Positions 52,031 to 59,803 of a stretch of DNA of 59,803 bases are shown here, one piece after another. The notes beneath the pieces were generated by a model. That model made no database searches. It was not told where the DNA came from and saw only the letters and a list, made by a program, of their open reading frames with translations. Numbering within the stretch: the first letter of the stretch is position 1; the number at the start of each line of letters is the position of its first letter. This DNA comes from Bacillota bacterium (GTDB lineage Bacteria > Bacillota > Clostridia > Lachnospirales > Lachnospiraceae). The stretch is taken from positions 1-59,803 of the forward strand of contig JAEZNB010000007.1 of NCBI GenBank assembly GCA_023441965.1, read 5' to 3'. The position numbers were made by a program, and so were the translations under genes.

Positions 52031-52831
52031 TTATGCCCTTAACTTGTATTCCAGACGGATCTTGTCTGCGATCAATGCAACAAACTCAGAATTCGTCGGC
52101 TTACCCTTCCCGTTGCTGACTGTATATCCGAATAATTCATCAATGGTATCCATCTTTCCTCTGCTCCAAGCCACCTCAATCGCATGGCGGATCGCCCTCT
52201 CAACCCTGCTGGGTGTGGTCTTATGGCGCTTAGCTATGGACGGATACAGCAGCTTTGTAATAGAGTTCAGCATCTCTGCATCATTCACCGACATCATGAT
52301 CGCATCTCTTAAGTACTGGTAGCCCTTGATATGTGCAGGTACCCCGATTTCATGGATGATGTTCGTAACATCAGATTCTAGGTTGCGTTCCATATAAGCA
52401 CTCTTATTCTCATAAGCGCTCACCCTGTGGTTATCAATCAGCTTATTGTGATAATCCCCCTTGATCTGCTTTATTCTCGATAATACCACATTATTATCGA
52501 AGGGCTTCATAATATAGTAATTCGCCCCAAGCTCAAATGCATTCTCTGTTACACCTTCCTGACCTATTGCTGTAATAACAATAAAAGAAGGATTCTTCTT
52601 GAACTCCGAATCTCTTCTGATCTTCTCCATTACCCCCAGCCCGTCCAGCTTCGGCATAATCAAATCCAATAAGACGACATCCGGCTTTTTCTCCTTGATC
52701 ATGTCCAGTGCATCAATTCCATTTTCTGATTTTCCAACCACCTCGATATCTGCATCTTCCTTCAGGATGTCCTCCAGCAGATTAACCATTCTCTCGTTGT
52801 CATCAACAATAGCTACATTAATTTTGCTCAT
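52031..52831 (-). CDS. spo0A: Sporulation master regulator Spo0A
   Basis: 266 residues. The receiver domain has the acidic pair 'IVDDNERM', phospho-acceptor Asp56 in 'VVLLDLIMPKLDG' and Lys in 'IMKPFD'. The C-terminal domain has the DNA-reading helix 'TPSRVERAIRHAIEVAWSRG'. Phosphorylated Spo0A switches on sporulation. ATG 52831 (GGAGG upstream) fits the family; an ATG at 52843 is in frame. Confidence 0.98.
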   Translation of the reverse strand: MSKINVAIVDDNERMVNLLEDILKEDADIEVVGKSENGIDALDMIKEKKPDVVLLDLIMPKLDGLGVMEKIRRDSEFKKNPSFIVITAIGQEGVTENAFELGANYYIMKPFDNNVVLSRIKQIKGDYHNKLIDNHRVSAYENKSAYMERNLESDVTNIIHEIGVPAHIKGYQYLRDAIMMSVNDAEMLNSITKLLYPSIAKRHKTTPSRVERAIRHAIEVAWSRGKMDTIDELFGYTVSNGKGKPTNSEFVALIADKIRLEYKLRA

Positions 52832-52843
52832 ACTACTTCCCAA

Positions 52844-53404
52844 CCTCCATAACGTTTTCTGATTCTTCTCTTATTCCTTCAACAATAGTGCTTTAGAATT
52901 CCACCCCAAATAATCAATTGGTCGTCAGTACTTTGTATTTCACTTTTCGTGATTTCTGTTATGACACTTTGTATTTCATGTTATTATCTGTCTATAATTA
53001 TATATCTTCCATAATTTACAGTCAATCAATATTGCTCTAGCAACATTACCAAAATATGGCGGGCAATATGGAACAACTTTTATGGAATACTTACATAAAT
53101 AGCCATATATTAACACAAAAACCAAGAATTCTACATTTTTTAGTATCATAAGTACACCATTTCAGGTAATTTTTACCTGTAAATAATTACCATAAGTGAA
53201 TTATATCTGCATCACTTCAAACAAGCAACGAATTCTTGTCGCACCATTCGACAGTAATAAAACAGATAAAATAGGAGAAAAATCTGTATCCACAATATTT
53301 TGTACGTTTGTAAATATTTAGGAATAAATTTGGTGTTGGATAGTTTACAATCTTTTTATTTTTTATATTATTTCGTCGACTTCTTTTTATAACAAAAGAT
53401 TTCC
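52844..53404 (-). promoter_or_regulatory. spoIVB-spo0A intergenic control region
   Basis: This 560-bp space is a control region, not a gene. On the minus strand it holds a near promoter, TTGACT (53020-53025), 17 bases, TATAAT (52997-53002). A distal one is TTGCTT (53223-53228), 17 bases, TATAAT (53200-53205). A dyad of 0A boxes, TGTCGAA (53247-53253, reverse strand) facing TGTCGCA (53237-53243), lies just upstream of the distal -35. A perfect CAGGTAA-TTT-TTACCTG palindrome is at 53163-53179. Confidence 0.65.
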
Positions 53405-54688
53405 TTATTCTAAATTATTTACCATGTTTTCAATAAATGTACCGTAGCCTTTGGTTGAATCCTGTATAAATACATGTGTAACCGCACCAATTATCTTATT
53501 ATTTTGTATAATTGGGCTACCGCTCATGCCCTGTACGATACCTCCGGTGGTATCCAATAATCTCTCATCCGTTATCCTGATTACCAGTCCTTTGCTGTGG
53601 TTGCTGTTGCTCATATCCACACTTTCGATTTCAATCTCATAATCCCTGACCTCATTCTCAACCATGCATCTGACATACGCTTTTCCCTTCCGAACCTCCT
53701 GTTTCAGTCCTACCTTCAACGGCTCCATATGCTTCAGCCCCTCATAACCGTTTTCCACTCTGCCGAAGATTCCCTGGTAGGTATTATCGGTGATTTTACC
53801 GATTTTGAATCTGTCCTGCTGCCTGATCATACCAATCAGCTCACCGGGAGCTCCTTCCTTCCCCTTGACGATGGACATGATTTCTGCAGAATAGATGGTA
53901 CCCTTGCTGATCTCCATTAACAGTCCGGTATCAATATCGGTGATACCATGCCCCAGGGCACCGAAATAACCATGATTGGATATAAAGGTCAAGGTACCGA
54001 TACCCTGTGTGTTATCACGGATCCATGCCCCGATTTTATACGAACCTCCGGCAGCCTTCACCGGTGATACCCTGACTGTGATATTCTTACTATTTCTTCT
54101 GACCAGCAGGGTGATATCCTTCCCTCCTGATTTTTCTATCTCCCTGATCAGTTCATTCTTATCACTGACCGGCAGATTGTTCACCGCCAGGATATAGTCT
54201 CCAGATTTCAGCTTATTACTTACCGGCTCATAATTTAATCCGTCCTCACCGGTAATCCTGCCGCTGCCAAGCACCAGAATCCCGTCCGTCTCAACATAGA
54301 TGCCGATCGGTATTCCGCAGGGGATCAGTTCGACAGTGTCTATGACCTCCAGCGATATGTTCTTGAAGGTGAACAGACCAAACAGCTTTAAGCTTACATT
54401 ATAGTTGCCGGTCTGGGAGGACTCCAGGGTAAAGGGTTCATTCATGTCCAGTCTGATCTGATTCGTTGGGACCCTTAGATCATTCACACTGATGACTCCG
54501 ATATTCTCGGTCTCTATTCTCGCTTCGATCGGTATATTGAAATCGAAGCTTTCCTCCCTGTCCACCATAATTCTGATTTCATCGGGAACTATTTTTTCAA
54601 TGTAATAATATGCGAAGCCTGCTAAGGCAATTATATTAAGCAAGAGAGCACAAATAAGTATCCTTCTGTATCTTCTTCTACTCCTCAT
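53405..54688 (-). CDS. spoIVB: SpoIVB peptidase
   Basis: 427 residues. An N-terminal membrane anchor (residues about 15-35) precedes a PDZ domain (about 125-200, 'KSGDYILAVNNLPVSDKNEL') and the S55 serine peptidase domain with 'FGALGHGITDIDTG' (His) and 'GMSGSPIIQNNKIIGAVTHV' (Ser). In spore formation it signals across the forespore membranes to activate sigma-K. ATG 54688 has GAGG nine bases upstream. Confidence 0.97.
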   Translation of the reverse strand: MRSRRRYRRILICALLLNIIALAGFAYYYIEKIVPDEIRIMVDREESFDFNIPIEARIETENIGVISVNDLRVPTNQIRLDMNEPFTLESSQTGNYNVSLKLFGLFTFKNISLEVIDTVELIPCGIPIGIYVETDGILVLGSGRITGEDGLNYEPVSNKLKSGDYILAVNNLPVSDKNELIREIEKSGGKDITLLVRRNSKNITVRVSPVKAAGGSYKIGAWIRDNTQGIGTLTFISNHGYFGALGHGITDIDTGLLMEISKGTIYSAEIMSIVKGKEGAPGELIGMIRQQDRFKIGKITDNTYQGIFGRVENGYEGLKHMEPLKVGLKQEVRKGKAYVRCMVENEVRDYEIEIESVDMSNSNHSKGLVIRITDERLLDTTGGIVQGMSGSPIIQNNKIIGAVTHVFIQDSTKGYGTFIENMVNNLE

Positions 54689-54784
54689 CCTTTCACACCT
54701 CATGTCATTTTTCTTGTCGCATTAAAGTCAATTAAGTCCAGGTAAAGAGCTGGAAAATGTCGCTCACTTTGCCTTCACGGAAAA

Positions 54785-54815
54785 GGAGGATATACAATAG
54801 TATTGTATATCCTCC
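54785..54815 (-). terminator. Terminator of recN
   Basis: A 15-bp perfect stem GGAGGATATACAATA with its complement around one base, then a short T-run on the minus strand. Confidence 0.7.
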
Positions 54816-54840
54816 AGGTTAGTATTCTCGGTTTTTGATT

Positions 54841-56526
54841 TTAAAGCTTGTATTTTTTTGAAGCAGAAGCCAGCTCTTTCATCTCTCTGGCATTCTCCTT
54901 TACCCTGTCTGTAATGGCTGCGCCGCCTAGGATTCTCGCTAATTCGTCAATCTGCTCCTCTTTCGTCAGCTCTCTGATCACGGTCTGTGTTGAGACTCCA
55001 TCGGTCTGTTTCTCGATACTGAAGTGAGCATCTGCCATCGCTGCAATCTGTGCCAGATGCGTGATACAGATGATCTGATGCTGTTTAGCGATCACAGATA
55101 GCTGCTCGGAAACCTTCTGGGCCGTTCTGCCACTGATTCCCACATCAATTTCATCAAAAATTAAGGTTCCGATTTCATCCCTATCTGCGAGGACCGATTT
55201 GATCCCCAGCATAATTCTCGACAGCTCTCCTCCGGAAGCCACTTTGGAAAGAGGCTTTAAGGCCTCTCCCGGATTCGTGGAGATAATAAACTCCGCATCA
55301 TCATAACCATTTGCGGTGCAATTGCCGGTTCGCTCAAAGGTCATCTCAAATCTCACATCCAGGAAGTTCAGGGAGAATAAGGCGTCCTTGATTTTCGTGG
55401 TCAGTTCCACGGACTTAGCCCTTCTGATGACGGACAGCTTTTCACAGTAAGCCTTCAGTCTCTTCTCTTCCTCTGCCAGAGCTTTCCTTAGCTTCTCCAT
55501 GTACTCGTCGTAATCCTTGAATCTGTTCAGCTTCTCCTCACATTCCTTGCAGTGCTGTAGGATTCCCTCCAGGGTGTTGCCATATTTTTGCTTCAGATGA
55601 TTGATCAGGTCCAACCGCTTGGTTACCTCATAAAGCTCCTCTTCGTTATTCTCCATCTCCGCCAGATACTGTGACAGCTCCCGGTTAAAGTCATTGATCA
55701 AGGCCTCGATATCGGTCACTTGAGACAGAAAGCCCCCGATGATTTCATCATACTCTGCCAGCTTCATCAGATGTCTTAAAGCTCTGCTGACTGAGTCCCC
55801 TGCCGCATCTGCTTCATAGCCCATGTAATTATGGACGGCCTGTAGACCTTCCGATATGGTATTTGCATTCGACAGTCTCTTATAGCTCACTGCCAGCTCC
55901 TCATCCTCACCGGAAACCAGAGCTGCATTCTTAATTTCATTTATCTCATATTCCAAGAAAGAGATTTCCCTAAGACGCTTCTCTTCATCCATCCCCGCTT
56001 CCTGAAATTCCTGCTTCAGCTTCAGATAATTCTTATAGCTTGCTTCCAGCTCCTGCTTCAGGCTCCCGATCTCAGCCTTGGCAAACCGGTCCACGATCTC
56101 CAGATGCTTCGTCTTATGCAGTAGGGACTGATGCTCATGCTGACCATGGATATCGATTAATAAGGATGCGATGGTAGTCAATGCAGTTCCTGTCACATTC
56201 TCACCATTGATCTTACAGATGCTTCTGCCCGGCAGAATCTTTCTGGAGATAATAATCTGGCTGTCCTCGATCGGCAGATCCAAGTCTCTCATCGCCTTGA
56301 AGACTACCTCATCCCCTGTTTCAAAGACAAGCTCTACCAAGGCATATTCTGCTCCGCTCTTAATGATATCCTTTGAAACCTTGGCACCCAGAGCTGCATT
56401 GATGGAACCTATAATAATGGATTTACCGGCACCGGTTTCACCGGTCATGATATTCAGATGGTCCTTAAAATAGACTTCTACCTCATTGATAATGGCAAAG
56501 TTTTTAACATGAAGACTGACTAACAT
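54841..56526 (-). CDS. recN: DNA repair ATPase RecN
   Basis: 561 residues, SMC-like. N-terminal Walker A 'MTGETGAGKSI', long coiled-coil arms (about 150-440), then 'SGGELSRIMLGIKSVL' (signature) and 'LIFDEIDVGISG' (Walker B), 'ITHLAQIAAMAD'. It joins and processes double-strand breaks. The start ATG 56526 follows AGGAGGAGG; an in-frame ATG at 56598 lies upstream of the promoter. Confidence 0.97.
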   Translation of the reverse strand: MLVSLHVKNFAIINEVEVYFKDHLNIMTGETGAGKSIIIGSINAALGAKVSKDIIKSGAEYALVELVFETGDEVVFKAMRDLDLPIEDSQIIISRKILPGRSICKINGENVTGTALTTIASLLIDIHGQHEHQSLLHKTKHLEIVDRFAKAEIGSLKQELEASYKNYLKLKQEFQEAGMDEEKRLREISFLEYEINEIKNAALVSGEDEELAVSYKRLSNANTISEGLQAVHNYMGYEADAAGDSVSRALRHLMKLAEYDEIIGGFLSQVTDIEALINDFNRELSQYLAEMENNEEELYEVTKRLDLINHLKQKYGNTLEGILQHCKECEEKLNRFKDYDEYMEKLRKALAEEEKRLKAYCEKLSVIRRAKSVELTTKIKDALFSLNFLDVRFEMTFERTGNCTANGYDDAEFIISTNPGEALKPLSKVASGGELSRIMLGIKSVLADRDEIGTLIFDEIDVGISGRTAQKVSEQLSVIAKQHQIICITHLAQIAAMADAHFSIEKQTDGVSTQTVIRELTKEEQIDELARILGGAAITDRVKENAREMKELASASKKYKL

Positions 56527-56568
56527 GTGCCTCCTCCTAACGATCTTAAGGTGTCTGGAAACCCGATT

Positions 56569-56617
56569 AAACGTATGTTCTACAATGCATTGTAGCATAC
56601 CGGAAAAGTATAATCAA
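56569..56617 (-). promoter_or_regulatory. recN promoter with LexA (SOS) box
   Basis: TTGATT (56612-56617), 17-base spacer, TACAAT (56589-56594). Directly after it, at the transcription start, is GAACATACGTTT (56569-56580), a good Gram-positive LexA box. A 16-bp palindrome CTACAATGCATTGTAG (56580-56595) overlaps the -10. Confidence 0.65.
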
Positions 56618-56765
56618 TCTTATCTCGTTTGAAAGCAGATTTTTGTCTTCTTCTATAATATAATCAGAAAAGACTGATCAGAATCACGAAAGATAGCTCC
56701 TTAGGAAAAAAATAGAATGTAACAAGTGAAGCCGACATACCGGTTCTCTGTATCTAATACAAAGA

Positions 56766-56797
56766 ATGAGGTATGATCTGTCAGAATCATACCTCAT
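56766..56797 (-). terminator. Hairpin after the Big_2 protein gene
   Basis: ATGAGGTATGAT with ATCATACCTCAT. It lies after the stop codon of the repeat protein, on the minus strand; the T-run is weak. Confidence 0.55.
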
Positions 56798-56850
56798 CCG
56801 TATATTTATTACAGAACTAACTCACTATATTAAACATCAGCTTCCGGAAA

Positions 56851-59803
56851 TCATTTCTTCTTCGATCCTATCTTCACCACAGTCAATTGACATTCCAGAA
56901 TTCTGCCGTTCACCTGTGCTGTGATAACCGTAGATCCGACAGCCTTGGAAACAATCCGTCCGTTCGTCACCTCTGCCACATCCGGGTTCCTGACATCCCA
57001 GGTAATTCTTCCGGTCACACCCTCCACAGTCAAGGTATATCTTGAATATTGCTCCAGCTCCAGCTTCGTCACATTCAGACCGATTACCTTCACCTCAATA
57101 ATTGCTGTTCTGCCGGAGTCCGACATCGCTGTAATATTCGCTGTACCTACCGCTTTGGCAGTGATCTTGCCGGTCTTACTGTCAACTGTCGCTACCGCTG
57201 CATTATCTGTACTCCAGCTTAAGCTATCGGTGGAATTCACAGGGTTTGTAGCATACTGTACCAGCTTCACCTCACCGGCGACCATGACCAGGGATCGATT
57301 CTCCAATGTAATACTGGTGGTCGGAACTCGGTTACTTACGGTAACGAAGCAGATTGCCTTCTTGCCGCTGTCATCCTGTGCCTGTGCCGTTATAGACACA
57401 GTACCGGGAGCAATGGCTGTAACCATGCCATTATCATCGACCAGTGCGATAGAGTCATTGCTGGAGGTCCAGATCAGCTCACCGTAGGAAGCATTTTTGG
57501 GTTCCAGCGTTGCTGTCAGTTCCTTCGTTTCACCGACCAGCACATTCAGATAAGATTTATCCAGACTTACCCGTTTGACCGGTCTTACCACCTCTATCTC
57601 ACAGCTTGCTTCTACCTCACTGCCATCCTGGGCGATCGCAGTAATGACTGCATTACCATAGGAAACTCCGGTAACCTTACCCTTGCTGTTCACTGATGCT
57701 ATTTTAGGGTCGCTGGATTTCCAGGTCACCTTCTTGTTGGAAGCTGTTTGGTTGGATACGACAGCCTCTAAAACAACTGATTTATCAACACCCAAACGGT
57801 ATTCCTCATAATTCAGCTTTATCGTAGTAACTAATTCCAAGACTGTCAGCACACAGGTTGCATTATAGCCGCCCTCCACCGTTGTACAGGTGATCAAGGC
57901 AGTACCTCCGGCGATGCCCTTCACTTCTCCATCCTCAGTCACAGTGGCTACATCGGTATTGGAGCTTCTCCAGACCACCCTCGACTCGGTAGCGGTGCTA
58001 GGCGTTATGGATACCTTCAGCTTAAACACCTCATCTGTATAGATGGTCTTCTCTGTAAAGTTCATGATCAGTCCCTTTACGGGCTGGGTAACCGTTACCT
58101 TACAATATGCCACGCCTCCGGCCTCTGTTCTGACCATGATAATGGATTGACCTGAGTCCTTGGCAATTACCTTACCGTTTGCATCTACCGTTGCAACCTT
58201 TATATCGCTGGATTCCCAGGCCAGTTTGGTATCGGTACTGTCTTTCGGTGTCAACTCCGCATTCAGATAATAATATTCTCCCACCTTCAGATCAAGCTTT
58301 GCTACATCCAGCTTCACTCCGGTCGCGATCTTCTTGACTGTTATCGTACAATATGCGGTATAGCCTCCATCCAGGGACCTTAGAATAATTACCGCTGTAC
58401 CTGCACCCTTCGCTGTTACCTTACCACTGGAGTCCACGGATACGATGGAGGTATTCGATGAAGTCCAGGTAACCGCATTGGTGCTGGCAGTATCCGGCAG
58501 AACAACATAGGATAATCTGGCGACTTCTCCCACATACATTGTCTTCACCTTTTCATCCAGTGCTACGGAGGATACCGGTATCTGTATCGTAATGTTACAG
58601 AGTGCTCTGACTGCAGGATTATCAGCAGAGGTAGCGATGATGGTTACGGTCCCGGCCTTAACGAAGGTGACCATACCATTGGCATCCACTCTTGCCTTGC
58701 TTACATCAGATGAGGTCCAGAGGATCTCTTTATTCAATGCGTTCTCGGGATAAACCGATGCTCTAAGCTGCATATTCTTTGTACTTAGATCCACCACCAC
58801 ATTGGTCTCTGACAGAACAATGCTGGTTACTGGCTGTTTAACAGTGACATGACAATATCCAACGACAACATTGTCCTGGTTAATCGCGGAAACTACTGCA
58901 TTTCCTCCTGTCAAACCTGTGATTGTCACGGTCAGGGGAGTCGCATCTGAGATCGATACAACCTTGGGGTCCGAGGACTTCCAGGTAAGGGTGACGCCGC
59001 TTAGGGTCTTGGGTAAAACATTCGCCTTCAGCGTCCTGGAGTGCCCGATCGGAAGAACCACCGACGCAGGATCAATGGTGATACTGGTAACCGATTGTGT
59101 CACCACAATATCACAGGATGCTGTCTTTATTACTCCGTTGATTTTCTGGGAAACGGTTATGATGGTGTTACCCGGCTTCAAAGCCGTCACCAACCCATTC
59201 TCTACTTTAGCAATGGATGGATTGCTGCTGGTCCATGTAATTTCTGCACTGGGGTCTGTCATCAGAGCCGTCAGCAGCAGTGTTCCGGAGGTATAGAGGG
59301 AAGCACTGGTCATATTAAGAGCAATACCATCAATGACATCTACATCAATGATAAATTCAATCGGTACCTTTCCCTCTGCCACTTCACCGCCGTCCGGATC
59401 CATGATATAGTCATCATAGAGATCATAGGCAGACAGATACCTGACTCTGATCTGTGCATGTCCCTTCCTTAAGGCTGTGATAACACCCTTTCCATCTACC
59501 CGGGCAATCAGAGAGTCTTCATTCTTTACATAGGAATAGGAGAACATCTCTGCACTGGGAATATTGGAATTCTCCACGATGTTATAGGTATCACCGACCT
59601 GCATGATCAGAGCTAAATCCTTCAGTGTAATCGGTACCACAATCTTCATATAGGCATAAGGAACAGCCGAATTGCCAATATAGTCATTATGAGAATAGGC
59701 AAAGATTTCATAAGTACCGGCCTTTACTCTGTCGAAGGAGACATTACCGCTAAGGGTACTGACGCTATATTCCATCTTGGGACTGTCATTCGGCAGGAAC
59801 TTG
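56851..59803 (-). CDS. Giant Big_2 (bacterial Ig-like) repeat protein, N-terminus outside window
   Basis: At least 983 residues are visible and the frame is open to the window end, so the N-terminus (expected signal peptide) is missing. Ten to eleven Big_2 domains of about 82 residues follow one another. Each has 'V-x-S/G-I-x-L', 'L-x-V-G-E', 'W-x-S-S-(N/D)-x-x-(V/I)-A-x-V' and 'G-x-V-T-(A/G)-x-x-x-G-x-A-x-I'. It ends with a basic KIGSKKK tail and no sortase signal. Such proteins sit at the surface or in secreted scaffolds. Confidence 0.9.
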   Translation of the reverse strand, partial: KFLPNDSPKMEYSVSTLSGNVSFDRVKAGTYEIFAYSHNDYIGNSAVPYAYMKIVVPITLKDLALIMQVGDTYNIVENSNIPSAEMFSYSYVKNEDSLIARVDGKGVITALRKGHAQIRVRYLSAYDLYDDYIMDPDGGEVAEGKVPIEFIIDVDVIDGIALNMTSASLYTSGTLLLTALMTDPSAEITWTSSNPSIAKVENGLVTALKPGNTIITVSQKINGVIKTASCDIVVTQSVTSITIDPASVVLPIGHSRTLKANVLPKTLSGVTLTWKSSDPKVVSISDATPLTVTITGLTGGNAVVSAINQDNVVVGYCHVTVKQPVTSIVLSETNVVVDLSTKNMQLRASVYPENALNKEILWTSSDVSKARVDANGMVTFVKAGTVTIIATSADNPAVRALCNITIQIPVSSVALDEKVKTMYVGEVARLSYVVLPDTASTNAVTWTSSNTSIVSVDSSGKVTAKGAGTAVIILRSLDGGYTAYCTITVKKIATGVKLDVAKLDLKVGEYYYLNAELTPKDSTDTKLAWESSDIKVATVDANGKVIAKDSGQSIIMVRTEAGGVAYCKVTVTQPVKGLIMNFTEKTIYTDEVFKLKVSITPSTATESRVVWRSSNTDVATVTEDGEVKGIAGGTALITCTTVEGGYNATCVLTVLELVTTIKLNYEEYRLGVDKSVVLEAVVSNQTASNKKVTWKSSDPKIASVNSKGKVTGVSYGNAVITAIAQDGSEVEASCEIEVVRPVKRVSLDKSYLNVLVGETKELTATLEPKNASYGELIWTSSNDSIALVDDNGMVTAIAPGTVSITAQAQDDSGKKAICFVTVSNRVPTTSITLENRSLVMVAGEVKLVQYATNPVNSTDSLSWSTDNAAVATVDSKTGKITAKAVGTANITAMSDSGRTAIIEVKVIGLNVTKLELEQYSRYTLTVEGVTGRITWDVRNPDVAEVTNGRIVSKAVGSTVITAQVNGRILECQLTVVKIGSKKK

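Noticed and set aside
56851..59803. DNA repeats of the Big_2 gene as CRISPR or mobile repeats
   Set aside because: The period is about 246 bp, coding, and conserved in protein but not in DNA.
1..59803. Insertion sequences, prophage, integrase, tRNA or rRNA genes
   Set aside because: None was seen; the only structural RNA recognised is tmRNA, and no transposase or integrase motif appears.

Overview
The window looks like the chromosome of a spore-forming, anaerobic Clostridia member, most probably Lachnospiraceae. The reasons are the recN-spoIVB-spo0A block, the secG-rnr-smpB-ssrA block, DUF4317 and DUF2680 proteins, rubrerythrin, an intracellular GH8 exo-oligoxylanase, an Amt-PII fusion, Big_2-repeat surface proteins and AGGAGG-type ribosome binding sites. 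No plasmid, phage, IS element, CRISPR array or tRNA gene was seen. The genus is not resolved from sequence alone.

Layout. 1-8.6 kb: a GNAT acetyltransferase (cut by the window edge) coupled to rsgA, then YitT, DUF2935, GH8 xylanase and rubrerythrin genes, a secreted CAP-domain protein and two small proteins. 8.8-15 kb: an ammonium transporter fused to a PII domain with three tandem attenuator-like hairpins in its leader, a short UvrC-like nuclease, DUF4317 and an alpha/beta hydrolase. 15-22 kb: MATE and MFS transporters, a PfkB kinase-aldolase-MFS catabolic unit, an OFA-type antiporter and a Nudix hydrolase.

22.1-32.3 kb is the centrepiece: a lasso peptide gene cluster. Four short precursor genes on the plus strand, each with its own matching promoter and terminator, precede the cyclase. 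A divergent minus-strand operon with a consensus promoter encodes the PqqD-like recognition protein, a divergent HPr-kinase-like protein, a sulfotransferase, a nucleotidyltransferase, a second HPr-kinase-like protein, the B2 leader protease and an ABC exporter. The predicted cores share Ser1-Gly2 and Glu9, and three of four end in Ser. Immediately convergent with the cyclase (25 bp away), 32.4-37.8 kb carries cysD, a cysN-cysC fusion and an ABC importer of the sulfonate/sulfate type. This is a set that makes PAPS, the sulfate donor the sulfotransferase needs, and no PAPS reductase or sulfite reductase is present in the window. I read the two together as a candidate system for sulfated (and phosphorylated) lasso peptides.

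38-60 kb is mostly housekeeping: a frameshifted small membrane protein, a Fic protein lacking the usual inhibitory glutamate, tmRNA, two ordinary genes, smpB, rnr, secG, the glycolytic genes gpmI-tpiA-pgk-gap, a Na/Pi cotransporter, spo0A (two sigma-A-like promoters and 0A-box dyad), spoIVB, recN (LexA box over the start site) and a giant Big_2 repeat protein that runs off the end.
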